Assembly: GCA_963786295.1 (NCBI GenBank)
Contig: CAWAYV010000022.1
Location: forward strand, 21,668-85,667
Length of the DNA stretch: 64,000 bases
Source of the DNA: JACCZX01 sp963786295
GTDB lineage: Bacteria > Pseudomonadota > Gammaproteobacteria > Burkholderiales > Burkholderiaceae_F
Direction: 5' to 3'
Of the stretch, positions 19,017 through 28,105 are shown piece after piece. The notes under the pieces were generated by a model. That model was not told where the DNA came from. It made no database searches and was given only the letters and a program-made list of their open reading frames with translations. The position numbers and the translations under genes were made by a program. Positions within the stretch are counted from its first letter, which is position 1. Every line of letters begins with the position of its first letter.

Positions 19017-19349
19017 ATGAAGCTCGCCGCGTGGTTGCTGAAGTTGGGATTTTTTCTGCTGGTTCTATGGTTCGCCCTGAGGAACACAACGCCAGTGCCG
19101 GTACGCTTTAGCTCGGAGCTCGCCTGGGACGTTCCGCTGATCGTGGTGATGCTGGTGTGCGTGGCTCTCGGCGCGTTGCTCGGTGCACTGGCGCTATCGT
19201 TGCCGATCTACAAGATGCGTCGCGAAGTGGCGCAGCTCAGGCGGTTAAGCCCGTTACCGTCGACCTCCGAGTCTTCGGCCGAACGTATGGCGAACGCCGC
19301 ACGTCAATCGGGTGCGGTCGCTGAATTGGGAACCGGCGAACGACCCTGA
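19017..19349 (+). CDS. lapA: LapA family inner-membrane protein (DUF1049)
   Basis: LapA is a small inner-membrane partner of LapB in the control of lipopolysaccharide synthesis. The 110-residue protein has two membrane segments (about residues 4-22 and 40-65) separated by the family pattern ALRNTTPVPVRF, and a short cytoplasmic tail after IYKMRREVAQLRR. The start is ATG 19017. It lies just before lapB (23-base gap), the conserved pair, so one message is likely. Its promoter is probably in the space after the ihfB terminator. Confidence 0.88.
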   Translation: MKLAAWLLKLGFFLLVLWFALRNTTPVPVRFSSELAWDVPLIVVMLVCVALGALLGALALSLPIYKMRREVAQLRRLSPLPSTSESSAERMANAARQSGAVAELGTGERP

Positions 19350-19372
19350 AAGCCGCTGGCGGCGCGCCGAAT

Positions 19373-20554
19373 ATGGAGTTTGAGCTCTGGTATCTACTTG
19401 CACTTCCGCTTCTATTTGCAGCCGGCTGGCTTGCTCGCGGATTTGAATCGCGCGTTCGTGAAACCGACAACGCAGCGTTGCCGCGCTCGTATTTTCGCGG
19501 CCTTAATCACCTATTAAACGATCAGCCCGACAAAGCGATCGATGCGTTCATCGAAGTCGTCAAACTGGATCCCGAAACGATCGAGTTGCATCAGGCGCTC
19601 GGCAATCTCTTTCGGCGGCGTGGCGAGTTCGATCGTGCCGTCCGAATTCATACCCATTTGCTGAATCGTGCGGACTTGCCGGCGCGGCAACGATCGCAGG
19701 CGCTTGATGAGCTGGGCCAGGACTATTTGAAAGCGGGTCTGCTCGATCGTGCCGAAGACGCGTTCGTGCAACTGTTAGAAGATCGGCACCACCGCTTCGA
19801 TGCGTTGCGCGCGTTGGTACGCATTTATCAGACGGAGCGTGAGTGGCTGAAGGCAGTCGACTGCGCACGTCAACTGGAGCGCGAAGCGGGTGAATCGCAT
19901 TACGTTGCCATTTCGCATTACTACTGCGAGTTGGCGAGCGACGCACTGGCACGCAACGCCCTGGACGAAGCGCAGCATGCGATTGATGAAGCGCTGGCGG
20001 CCAACCGCAAATCGATTCGCGCGTTGATGTTGGCCGGCGACATCGCGGCAAAGCGAGGCGAGCCCGATGAAGCACTGCGCCAGTGGCGCCGCGTGGAAGA
20101 TGCTTCGGCCGAGTATGTGCCGTTGATCGCCGCGCGAGTAGCTGACACGATGGCTGCGCAGGGGCGCCAGCAGGATGCGTTGAGTTGGCTCGAGCGCGCA
20201 CTACACGATGCGCCGTCGATCGACCTGCTCGATATCGTCGCGCACCGAGCCACCGCATGGCGCGGCGCCACGGCTGCCGAGGCTTTGATTGCAAAGGAGA
20301 CGCAGCGGCATCCCTCGTTGCTGGGTTTCGAGCGGCTGCTCGAAGCCCGAATGGCGATCAACCAGAATAACGGGAAAGACGACGGTGAGCTGCGATTGCT
20401 CAGTTCGCTGTTGAGCAATCACACGCAAAAGCTTGCGCGCTACCGCTGCAGTAAGTGCGGCTTTCGCGCGCGTGAATTTCACTGGAACTGCCCCGGGTGC
20501 ACCAATTGGGACAGTTATCCGCCACGTCGCGTCGAGGAACTGGATGTCGCGTGA
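19373..20554 (+). CDS. lapB: lipopolysaccharide assembly protein LapB (YciM)
   Basis: LapB adjusts lipopolysaccharide production by promoting FtsH-dependent breakdown of LpxC. The 393-residue protein has one N-terminal membrane anchor (LWYLLALPLLFAAGWLARG), a row of tetratricopeptide repeats beginning at YFRGLNHLLNDQPDKAIDAF, and a C-terminal rubredoxin-like metal site with two cysteine pairs (CSKCGF and CPGC). All the features needed for function are present. The start is ATG 19373. FtsH, its usual partner protease, is encoded at the far end of this window. Confidence 0.94.
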   Translation: MEFELWYLLALPLLFAAGWLARGFESRVRETDNAALPRSYFRGLNHLLNDQPDKAIDAFIEVVKLDPETIELHQALGNLFRRRGEFDRAVRIHTHLLNRADLPARQRSQALDELGQDYLKAGLLDRAEDAFVQLLEDRHHRFDALRALVRIYQTEREWLKAVDCARQLEREAGESHYVAISHYYCELASDALARNALDEAQHAIDEALAANRKSIRALMLAGDIAAKRGEPDEALRQWRRVEDASAEYVPLIAARVADTMAAQGRQQDALSWLERALHDAPSIDLLDIVAHRATAWRGATAAEALIAKETQRHPSLLGFERLLEARMAINQNNGKDDGELRLLSSLLSNHTQKLARYRCSKCGFRAREFHWNCPGCTNWDSYPPRRVEELDVA

Positions 20555-20584
20555 GCCCTCCGCCCGGCCGCCCGAAGGAGGGCT
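20554..20584 (+). other. inverted repeat between lapB and cysM
   Basis: AGCCCTCC and GGAGGGCT pair perfectly around a 15-base loop containing GGCCGCCC. The left arm begins on the last base of the lapB stop codon. No T run follows. The GGCCGCCC core also occurs in the repeats at 41142 and 42015, so it may be a relative of that dispersed element. Confidence 0.5.
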
Positions 20585-20625
20585 GAGCCCGCTCGGCGAG
20601 ACGGCGCGTAGCGCCAGGGTGCACC

Positions 20626-21546
20626 ATGATTGCGGCGGGCGGCAGGTTTCGCACGATCGAACAAACGATCGGCAATACACCGCTGGTGCGGCTGCAGCGC
20701 ATCGCTGCAGCCGACAACGCTCGGCGCAACAACGTCATCCTCGGCAAACTCGAGGGCAACAATCCGGGCGGATCGGTCAAGGATCGACCCGCGTGGTCGA
20801 TGATCATACGGGCGGAAGAACGTGGATTAATTCGGCGCGGTGATCGATTGATCGAGGCTACCAGCGGTAACACGGGCATCGCACTGGCGATGATCGCCGC
20901 GATGACGGGCTATCGCATGACGCTGATCATGCCGGATAACCTGAGCTTCGAACGCCGCTCGAGCATGCGCGCCTACGGGGCGGAACTGCTGCTTACGCCA
21001 TCGGATAAAGGCGGCATGGAATACGCGCGCGATCTTGCGCTCGAAATGCAGGCACGCGGCGAAGGCGTTGTGCTCGATCAGTTTGCCAATGCGGACAATC
21101 CGCGCGTGCACTACGAGACGACCGGCCCTGAAGTTTGGCGCGACACCGACGGCCGCATCACGCACTTCGTCAGCGCGATGGGAACGACCGGAACCATTAT
21201 GGGCGTGTCGCGTTACCTGAAGGAAAAGAATCCGGCGATTCAGATCATCGGCGCGCAACCGGCGGAAGGCTCACAAATTCCCGGCATTCGTAAATGGCCC
21301 GAAAAATATCTGCCGAAGATCTACGATCCGTCACGCGTCGATCGGATCGAGTCGGTAACGCAAGCGGACGCCGAAGCCGCGACGCGGCAACTGGCGGCCG
21401 AAGAGGGCATCTTCAGTGGCATCTCCTCCGGCGGCGCCTGTGCGATCGCACAGCGTATTGCGGCCGAAGTTGAGGGCGCGACAATCGTCTTTATTGTGTG
21501 TGATCGCGGCGATCGCTATTTATCGACGGGAGTTTTCCCCGGCTGA
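20626..21546 (+). CDS. cysM: cysteine synthase B (O-acetylserine sulfhydrylase)
   Basis: This PLP enzyme makes cysteine from O-acetylserine and sulfide; the CysM type also accepts thiosulfate. In 306 residues it shows TIGNTPLVRL, the Schiff-base lysine in NNPGGSVKDRPA (Lys52), the substrate loop EATSGNTGIALA, the phosphate-binding GTTGTIMG and EGIFSGISSGGA. The RPA after the lysine and the short C-terminus ending TGVFPG favour CysM over CysK. The start is ATG 20626. It follows lapB as in many relatives, though the rfaE-type gene often between them is absent. It converges on fumarase with a 40-base gap. Confidence 0.93.
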   Translation: MIAAGGRFRTIEQTIGNTPLVRLQRIAAADNARRNNVILGKLEGNNPGGSVKDRPAWSMIIRAEERGLIRRGDRLIEATSGNTGIALAMIAAMTGYRMTLIMPDNLSFERRSSMRAYGAELLLTPSDKGGMEYARDLALEMQARGEGVVLDQFANADNPRVHYETTGPEVWRDTDGRITHFVSAMGTTGTIMGVSRYLKEKNPAIQIIGAQPAEGSQIPGIRKWPEKYLPKIYDPSRVDRIESVTQADAEAATRQLAAEEGIFSGISSGGACAIAQRIAAEVEGATIVFIVCDRGDRYLSTGVFPG

Positions 21547-21586
21547 ACACTAGTCTGCCAAGCGGCAACTTCCGTCGCATGCGATC

Positions 21587-23111
21587 TCAGGCCACAGCAA
21601 CGGGGATCTTGCCGATCTTCTGTTGCCACTCGCGCGGGCCGGTGTGATGCACCGAGGTGCCGTCGGCACTGACGGCGACTGTGACCGGCATATCTCGTAC
21701 GTCAAACTCGTAAATCGCTTCCATGCCGAGATCCGCAAATGCGATGACCCGCGCGCTCTTGATGGCCTTGGCGACCAGATAAGCGGCGCCTCCGACCGCC
21801 ATCAAGTACGCACTCTTGTGTTTGCGTATTGCTTCGATCGCGACCGGGCCACGCTCTGCCTTGCCGATCATTGCGATCAGCCCAGTTTGCGCCAGCATCA
21901 TCTCGGTGAACTTGTCCATGCGCGTCGAGGTGGTCGGCCCTGCGGGCCCGACGACTTCATTGCGCACCGGATTGACCGGCCCGACGTAGTAGATCACGCG
22001 ATTGGTGAAGTCGACCGGCAGCGTTCTCACTTTTCGCCAGCATGTCGGCGATGCGCTTATGCGCTGCATCGCGGCCCGTCAACATGCGGCCATTGAGCAG
22101 CAGCGTCTGTCCCGGCGCCCATGATGCGACTTCCTCTTTCGTCAAGGTGTCGAGATTGACGCGGGTGCTGCGGTTGTAGTCCGGTTGCCAGTTCACATCG
22201 GGCCACAGATCGAGCGATGGCGGCTCGATGTAGGCGGGCCCTGAACCGTCGAGCACGAAGTGCGCGTGCCGTGTTGCTGCGCAATTCGGAATCATCGCGA
22301 CCGGCTTGCCGACCGCGTGCGTCGGATACATCTTGATCTTGACGTCGAGCACGGTGGTCAACCCGCCCAAACCCTGTGCGCCGATGCCGAGCGCGTTCAC
22401 CTTGTCGTGCAGCTCGACCCGCAGTTTCTCCAAGTCCGTGCGCGGCCCGCGCTGCTTCAAGTCGAACATGTCGATGTCGTCCATCAACGCTTCCTTCGCG
22501 AGCAGCATCGCTTTTTCTGCGGTGCCGCCAATACCGATCCCCAGCATTCCAGGTGGGCACCAACCGGCGCCCATCGTCGGCACCGTTTTCAGCACCCAGT
22601 CGACGATTGAATCACTCGGGTTGAGCATCACAAACTTGCTCTTGTTTTCCGAGCCGCCACCCTTTGCGGCCACCGTCACGTCCACCTTGTCGCCGGCTAC
22701 GAGCTGAATGTTGATCACGGCCGGCGTGTTGTCGCCGGTGTTTTTGCGAGCGAACTCCGGTGGATCGACGATCGACGCGCGCAGCAGGTTGTCCGGATGG
22801 TTATAGCCGCGGCGCACGCCTTCGTTGACGGCATCTTCGAGCGAGCCGGTGAAGCCATCCCAGCGCACGTTCATACCGATCTTCAGAAACACATTGACGA
22901 TGCCGGTGTCCTGGCAAATCGGCCGCTTGCCTTCGGCGCACATGCGCGAGTTCGTCAGAATCTGGGCGATCGCGTCTTTCGCTGCTGCGCTTTGTTCGCC
23001 TTCGTACGCACGCGAAAGATGACTGATGTAATCGGCCGGGTGGTAGTAGCTGATGTACTGCAGCGCGGCGGCAATACTTTCGACCAAGTCGGCTTGGCGA
23101 ACGTTCGTCAT
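21587..23111 (-). pseudogene. fumA: class I fumarate hydratase, one frameshift as read
   Basis: This oxygen-sensitive 4Fe-4S enzyme interconverts fumarate and malate in the TCA cycle. The alpha part runs from ATG at 23111 with RPICQDTGIVNVF (first cluster cysteine), AKGGGSENKSKF, GAGWCPPGMLGIGIGGTAEKA and PNCAATRHAHF. The beta part has SWAPGQTLLLNGRMLTGRDAAHKR, then LPVDFTNRVIYYVGPV and GPTTSTRMDKFTEMML. One base too many near 22030-22035 separates the two; removing it joins LAKSEN to LPVDFTN exactly as in homologues. The corrected protein is about 507 residues, the normal fused length. It is probably a working gene with a sequence error. It is divergent from htpX. Confidence 0.9.
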
Positions 23112-23500
23112 CAGTGCTCTCGCGCTCTGCCAGCACCGATCAGGATTGCAGCCAGCGCGATGCGAAAATCAGCCGCGGTACGAGCGGGATTGGGCGCGCA
23201 GCGGCGCGCTCTAGATCGGTGGCGGACATAAGGGAATTGGGCGTGGGAGAATCGAAATTCTATCCGGCGCGCCAATTGCTCACCCATCGCCGCTATTGAG
23301 TGGCGAACGGCCGCCCTCATATCCGAGACTGGCCGAACCCGGCTGGATTGGGCCGGTCCAAGGCCTTGATCTGCCGGGAAAATGCGCGCAGGCAGCGCTG
23401 GGGAAAACGATGTAGCGTGGTTGAAAACTGCGGATGTTCTACTGGCGCGGCCTGCCAGGTCCGTCAACCGATTTTTATCACTCTCTGTGGAGAAGACTTT
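23112..23500. other. 389-base divergent intergenic region, fumarase and htpX
   Basis: I see no convincing gene here. Open frames on both strands cross it but show no family signal or ribosome site. It must hold the promoters for fumA (leftward) and htpX (rightward). A GTGGAGAAGA ribosome site lies just before the htpX ATG. I could not pick a heat-shock or sigma-70 promoter with confidence. Confidence 0.5.
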
Positions 23501-24391
23501 ATGAAACGTATCGCTCTGTTCGTCCTGACGAACCTTGCGATTATGGCCGTCCTGGTGCTGTTCCTGACCGTGCTGTCTTCGGTGTTCGGGATCAACTTCA
23601 ACCTGGGCGGACAAACGCTAAACATCGGCAGCCTGGCGATCTTTTCGCTGGTCGTCGGCTTCACCGGCGCGTTCATTTCGCTGTTGCTGTCGAAGCCGAT
23701 GGCGAAATGGTCGACCGGGGCGCAGGTCATCAGCCAGCCGTCCAACGCAATGGAATCGTGGCTGGTCGGCGCGGTCCAGCGACATGCAGAAAAAGCCGGC
23801 ATCGGCATGCCCGAAGTGGCGATTTTTGAAGGCGAGCCGAATGCGTTTGCGACCGGTGCGTTCAAGAACAGCGCGCTCGTAGCCGTGTCGACCGGGTTGT
23901 TGCAATCGATGAGCAAGGACGAGGTCGAGGCCGTACTGGGCCACGAGGTCTCGCACATCGCCAATGGCGACATGGTGACGATGACCCTGTTGCAAGGCGT
24001 GATGAACACGTTCGTCGTGTTCGCATCGCGCGTGATCGGCTACGTCGTTGACCGTATGGTGCTGCGTAACGAAAGCGACGCGCCGGGTATCGGCTACTAC
24101 CTGACGACGATCGTGCTCGACATCGCGCTCGGCTTCTTGGCAGCGATCGTGGTGGCGTGGTTCTCGCGCCGACGCGAATTCCGTGCGGACGCCGGCGCTG
24201 CTGCGCTGATGGGCAGCAATCGTCCGATGATCAACGCACTGGCGCGACTGGGCGGACAAGACCCGGGTCAGTTGCCGCAGCAGGTGCAAACGTTCGGCAT
24301 TAACGGACGTCCGAGCGGAATGCTGGCGTTGTTCTCCAGCCATCCGCCGATCGAGGAACGGATCGCGGCGCTGCAGTCGGCCGGCCGATAA
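23501..24391 (+). CDS. htpX: membrane zinc metalloprotease HtpX
   Basis: HtpX is an inner-membrane protease that degrades misfolded membrane proteins alongside FtsH. From ATG 23501 (good ribosome site) it has 296 residues: two N-terminal membrane segments, then the zinc site HEVSH (His148, Glu149, His152), two further hydrophobic segments, and the third-ligand region RRREFRADAGAA. The end SHPPIEERIAAL is typical of the family. An in-frame extension upstream to 23300 has no family match and was not used. A terminator follows directly. Confidence 0.95.
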   Translation: MKRIALFVLTNLAIMAVLVLFLTVLSSVFGINFNLGGQTLNIGSLAIFSLVVGFTGAFISLLLSKPMAKWSTGAQVISQPSNAMESWLVGAVQRHAEKAGIGMPEVAIFEGEPNAFATGAFKNSALVAVSTGLLQSMSKDEVEAVLGHEVSHIANGDMVTMTLLQGVMNTFVVFASRVIGYVVDRMVLRNESDAPGIGYYLTTIVLDIALGFLAAIVVAWFSRRREFRADAGAAALMGSNRPMINALARLGGQDPGQLPQQVQTFGINGRPSGMLALFSSHPPIEERIAALQSAGR

Positions 24392-24418
24392 GCCGACTGC
24401 CGATTGCGAGTAAATCAA

Positions 24419-24443
24419 GGCCGGGAACTCCCGGCCTTTTTTT
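24419..24443 (+). terminator. intrinsic terminator after htpX
   Basis: GGCCGGGA and TCCCGGCC pair around a two-base loop and are followed by seven T residues. The T run touches the stop codon of the convergent MATE gene on the other strand. Confidence 0.9.
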
Positions 24444-25881
24444 ACGCGCGCTGTGCAGCCTTGCGTGACACGACGGCGGCTAGCCATGCCAGCGAGATCG
24501 CTGCGATGCCGAGAGCGACGGTCGCGGCCTCCCAGAAGCCGAGCGCACCGCGCGGTGGACCCAGCGGCGTGTCGTAGAAGCCGATCCAGTAGCCGCCAAT
24601 CAGTCCGACGCCCCATAGAGAAACGCCGTAGATCACCATTGGCCAAAACGTGTTCTTGTAACCGCGGAGTGCGAATCCGCTGATTCCTTGGCCTGCATCG
24701 AAGACGTGGAAAACTGCCATCCAGCCGATCAATGACAGCGCGACCGCGCTGACTGCGGCGTCGATCGTGTACAACGCGACGAGCGGTTCACGCAGCAGCC
24801 ACACCAGGACCGCGGCCACCAGCGCGATGCCGATCGACAGTCGAAATCCGCGCAGAGCGGCGACACGGGCGACGCGCGGAGCACCGGCACCGAGCGATTG
24901 CGCGACGAGCACGCTGGTCGCGATACCGAGCGCGAGCGGAACCATGAACAAGATCGCGGCCACGTTGGCGACCACTTGATGGCCGGCCACCGACGCAGTT
25001 CCCAGGCGTGCAATCAACACCGCCATGAACGTGAACGACGTCACCTCGAAAACTACCGACAAGCCGATCGGAACGCCGAGCTTCAGCAGATCGCGCTGAC
25101 TCGCCCAACGCGGAAGGTGAATGCCGTCGCTGTGAAAGCGCCGGAAAAAGGGATCGAGCCGCCACACACCGACGCTCAACGCCAGCGTGATCCACGCCAG
25201 CACTGCGGTCGCAACGCCTGCGCCGGCGCCGCCCATCGGCGGAATCGGCCCCGCGCCCAACATGAATACTGCGTTCAGCGGGACCTTAAGTGCCAGCGCA
25301 AATACGTTGATCATCATCGTGATCTTTGGGCGCGAAACTGCTGCGTTCAACGCTACGAACGCGCGCGACGCCAAGGCCGCGGGCAGGCCGAAGGCGATTG
25401 CGTGCAGGTACGTCGTTGCGATCGATGCAACATCCGCATTGACACGCGCGAATCCGAGCCAGTCGTCGGTCGCGAGAACGATCGGCAGGCCGGCGATCGC
25501 CAAGAAAAGCGAAAGCCACAGCGCTTGCTGCAGATCGTCGCCGATCGCGCGCCAGCGTTGCGCTCCGAAGTGATGGCCGGCAATCGGCGATAGCGCTTGC
25601 AGCACGCCCATTAGCCCGATGTAGACCGAAACGTAGATGCTCGAGCCGACCGCCACCGCCGCCAAATCGGTCGCCGACAATCGGCCGGCCATGATCGTGT
25701 CGATCGTGCCGTTACCGACAACCGCAAGGTTGGCGATAAAAAGCGGCCACCCGAGTTTGACAAAGGCCCGGGTCGAAGTGTCGGGAGCGCTGCGCTGCTC
25801 TGTCTGCTGTAGATCGTGTGGGTGACGTGGTGCGGGCTCGGTACCGTCGTCAGTCGCAGCCCGCCGCGGCGCGTGCGTCAT
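24442..25881 (-). CDS. MATE family efflux transporter
   Basis: This is a multidrug and toxin extrusion transporter of the NorM-like type, normally driving cation-coupled export of amphipathic compounds. The protein has about 480 residues and around twelve hydrophobic helices in two halves. The first half carries WPLFIANLAVVGNGTIDTIM and GHHFGAQR; the second repeats the pattern with GVPIGLSVVFEV and AGHQVVANVA. The start is placed at ATG 25881-25879, which overlaps the stop of the upstream glycosyltransferase gene (ATGA), so the two are coupled; an ATG five codons earlier is possible. Substrate unknown. The pairing with a GT39-type transferase is unusual for MATE genes. Confidence 0.88.
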   Translation of the reverse strand: MTHAPRRAATDDGTEPAPRHPHDLQQTEQRSAPDTSTRAFVKLGWPLFIANLAVVGNGTIDTIMAGRLSATDLAAVAVGSSIYVSVYIGLMGVLQALSPIAGHHFGAQRWRAIGDDLQQALWLSLFLAIAGLPIVLATDDWLGFARVNADVASIATTYLHAIAFGLPAALASRAFVALNAAVSRPKITMMINVFALALKVPLNAVFMLGAGPIPPMGGAGAGVATAVLAWITLALSVGVWRLDPFFRRFHSDGIHLPRWASQRDLLKLGVPIGLSVVFEVTSFTFMAVLIARLGTASVAGHQVVANVAAILFMVPLALGIATSVLVAQSLGAGAPRVARVAALRGFRLSIGIALVAAVLVWLLREPLVALYTIDAAVSAVALSLIGWMAVFHVFDAGQGISGFALRGYKNTFWPMVIYGVSLWGVGLIGGYWIGFYDTPLGPPRGALGFWEAATVALGIAAISLAWLAAVVSRKAAQRA

Positions 25882-27608
25882 CGATCGCGCACCCACACCC
25901 GGAACACTTCGTCATAGCGTGCCCGGCGTGTGAACTCGTAAGCGACTTTCCAACCGCGCAACGGTTCATCGTCGCTCGCCGTGCGCTCGCTGTCGCGCTG
26001 AATCGCGACACGGCATGCCACTGGGGCGGCAAATTGCGGCCCGAAGTTCACACCGCCGTGATAGGCCAACATCGCCCGAATGCCCACCGGCAAGTGATGG
26101 CCTTGCACGCACGCATCGCCGCCTACTCGTCTGACCTGAGCGGCGAGCACGGTCGCCGTCGAAGCATAAGAGCGCGAGTAATCGATCGGAGCACCGTAGA
26201 TCGATACGACGACGACCCACACCACGGCGAGTCCTCCCGCAGCGAAAAACGGCCCGCGCCACAGCGTTTTCGGGCGCCGCCGCACTCGCCAAAGTGCCAA
26301 GACTATCCAGCCTGCCGTAGCGACAATCGCGATCGTCGTTGCAACGATCGGTGCGGAAGCGTCGAGTCCCGGCACCAGGCGCGCAACCGATGCGGCCATT
26401 TTCGGCGGAACGCCGGCGTTCCACGCGCCGAAGTACACCCAGATCGCAAGCAACGCCAACGTGAACAGCGCAAGCGAAAACCAGTCGATCGCGTTGTCGG
26501 CGGCGCGGCGCAACGTCGATACGCTAAAGGCGCCGAGCACGACCAGCGCGGGGACCGCCGCGATCAACTCGCGATCGCTCGGGTCGGCGACGATCAGCAG
26601 GGCAGCAATGGCCGCTATCGCGATCAGCAGCGGCAGCAGGACGTGCGGCCGGCGCCAGAAGCTGCGCCACGAATACAGCGTCCAGAGCGCGAACGGCCAT
26701 AGCGGCCACGTGTACCAGCCGACATTACGCACGAACCACATGAAGCTTGAGATGCTCGGACCGTGAAGCTCACGCGCGTTCCATGCCCACCAGGCATCGA
26801 AGTACAGCACCGCCTGCGGCGTCGCCCGGTGCGCCGCGAGCGGCCACGAGGCGAACAGTCCGGCAGCGATCGCGACGAATACGATCGCTCGTAATACGCG
26901 ATGCCTGCCGAATGACAGCACAAAGATCAGAGACGCGATCATCAAAGCAGCCGCTGGCAGCAAGCCACGCGTGAGCGCAATGGCGGCCAATGCAACCGCC
27001 GCGCCGACGGTTCCTTTCCATGGATCTTCGAGCGATACCGCCAGGGCGAGTAACAGCATCGCCACGAATGCGAACAGCGCGGTTTCGGCAACTGTCTCGT
27101 GCATTCTTAAGACGATGCCGATCGTCGCGAGCATCAACAGCACGGCGATGTCAGCCAGCGTACGGCCGTAATCGCGCGGATTGGCCTCACCACCGAACGC
27201 AAACGCCACCGGTTGCGCTTCGGGGCGCCGCGCAAGCCGATAGGTCGCGTACCAGAGGCTGATCGTGGCGATGAAAAACCACAACACGGTGACCAGGCGC
27301 GCGGCGACGATGTCGCCGAAGATGCCGCCGAACAATCGAATCAGCAGCGCGCCGATCCAAAACGGCAGCGGTCCTTCCTCGGGCAGCGGCTCTCCTACCA
27401 CTGACGGCAACCACCACTCGGCTGCGCCGCCGTGAGCCATCGTCCACATCACACCGAAGGCCGAAGCATCCTCCAAGCTCCATGGATCGCGCGCGAAGAG
27501 GCCGGGCACGATGTAGGCTGTTAGCAGGCCGAAGAACATCCAGCGCGGCAGCTTGGCGGCGGCAGCCTCGGTGACGCGCGCTGGCGAGGGACGGTGCTCA
27601 AAGCTCAT
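25878..27608 (-). CDS. membrane glycosyltransferase, GT39/ArnT-like
   Basis: This is a polytopic protein of 576 residues with roughly twelve hydrophobic helices. Near the N-terminus is the acidic periplasmic loop ARDPWSLEDA, typical of GT-C enzymes such as ArnT and protein mannosyltransferases, which use polyprenyl-phosphate sugars. A small soluble C-terminal domain contains CVQGHHLPVG and RDSERTASDDEPLRGW. Such enzymes add sugars to lipid A, lipids or proteins outside the inner membrane. The exact acceptor cannot be told, and no arn genes are nearby. ATG 27608 is the only early start. It is co-transcribed with, and overlaps, the MATE gene. Confidence 0.75.
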   Translation of the reverse strand: MSFEHRPSPARVTEAAAAKLPRWMFFGLLTAYIVPGLFARDPWSLEDASAFGVMWTMAHGGAAEWWLPSVVGEPLPEEGPLPFWIGALLIRLFGGIFGDIVAARLVTVLWFFIATISLWYATYRLARRPEAQPVAFAFGGEANPRDYGRTLADIAVLLMLATIGIVLRMHETVAETALFAFVAMLLLALAVSLEDPWKGTVGAAVALAAIALTRGLLPAAALMIASLIFVLSFGRHRVLRAIVFVAIAAGLFASWPLAAHRATPQAVLYFDAWWAWNARELHGPSISSFMWFVRNVGWYTWPLWPFALWTLYSWRSFWRRPHVLLPLLIAIAAIAALLIVADPSDRELIAAVPALVVLGAFSVSTLRRAADNAIDWFSLALFTLALLAIWVYFGAWNAGVPPKMAASVARLVPGLDASAPIVATTIAIVATAGWIVLALWRVRRRPKTLWRGPFFAAGGLAVVWVVVVSIYGAPIDYSRSYASTATVLAAQVRRVGGDACVQGHHLPVGIRAMLAYHGGVNFGPQFAAPVACRVAIQRDSERTASDDEPLRGWKVAYEFTRRARYDEVFRVWVRDR

Positions 27609-27646
27609 TCAATAGGTACCGAAGCTGCAGAAGAGGCTCACTTAAC

Positions 27647-27671
27647 AAAAAAGGCAGCCGAAGCTGCCTTT
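27647..27671 (-). terminator. intrinsic terminator after rpmE, UUCG loop
   Basis: Read on the minus strand, AAAGGCAGC pairs with GCTGCCTTT around the very stable tetraloop TTCG and is followed by a T run. It ends the rpmE message and separates it from the glycosyltransferase operon. Confidence 0.9.
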
Positions 27672-27693
27672 GTACGCGATCCAAACCGTTGTA

Positions 27694-27999
27694 TCACCGA
27701 CGCCTTGCGTCAGCCTTAGCCTTGGTCGCCTCGGCAGCGGCCGCATTGACCGCATCGGTTTTCGCCGCGAATTTTTGACGGAATTTTTCGACGCGGCCCG
27801 CTTCAACGATCCGGGTCTGTGCGCCGGTGTAAAACGGATGCGACTCGGACGACGTATCCAACTTGAACAACGGATACGTTTTGCCGTCGATTTCAATCGT
27901 CTCGCGTGACTGCAATGTCGAGCGCGTGATGAATTTGAAGTCGTTTTGCATGTCCTGGAAAACGACTTCACGGTATTCGGGATGGATGCCTTGTTTCAT
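27694..27999 (-). CDS. rpmE2: 50S ribosomal protein L31 type B
   Basis: L31 sits at the 50S-30S bridge. This version starts MKQGIHPEYREVVFQDM at ATG 27999 and lacks the zinc-binding cysteines, which defines the C-minus (type B) form. It contains SSESHPFYTG and ends in a lysine/alanine-rich tail of about 20 residues that goes beyond the usual 80-90 residues. A longer reading from 28050 adds an unconserved N-terminus and was not used. rpmE next to rho is standard in Betaproteobacteria. Type B forms are often induced by zinc shortage when a zinc form exists, but I saw no Zur box. Confidence 0.92.
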   Translation of the reverse strand: MKQGIHPEYREVVFQDMQNDFKFITRSTLQSRETIEIDGKTYPLFKLDTSSESHPFYTGAQTRIVEAGRVEKFRQKFAAKTDAVNAAAAEATKAKADARRR

Positions 28000-28105
28000 C
28001 TGTCTTGACCTGTCATGCGGCCGCCAGCCGCAGCACTTACGCTCGACCACGTACCTGGATTTGGAAGCCGCGGATTATCCGGGTTTTGGACATAGGGAGC
28101 AAGCG

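Noticed and set aside
23300..23500. N-terminal extension of htpX to 23300
   Set aside because: The extension has no membrane or family pattern, and ATG 23501 has a good ribosome site and matches HtpX.
23111..23614. Minus-strand open frame of 167 codons upstream of fumarase
   Set aside because: It overlaps the htpX start and shows no recognisable domain or ribosome site; treated as intergenic.
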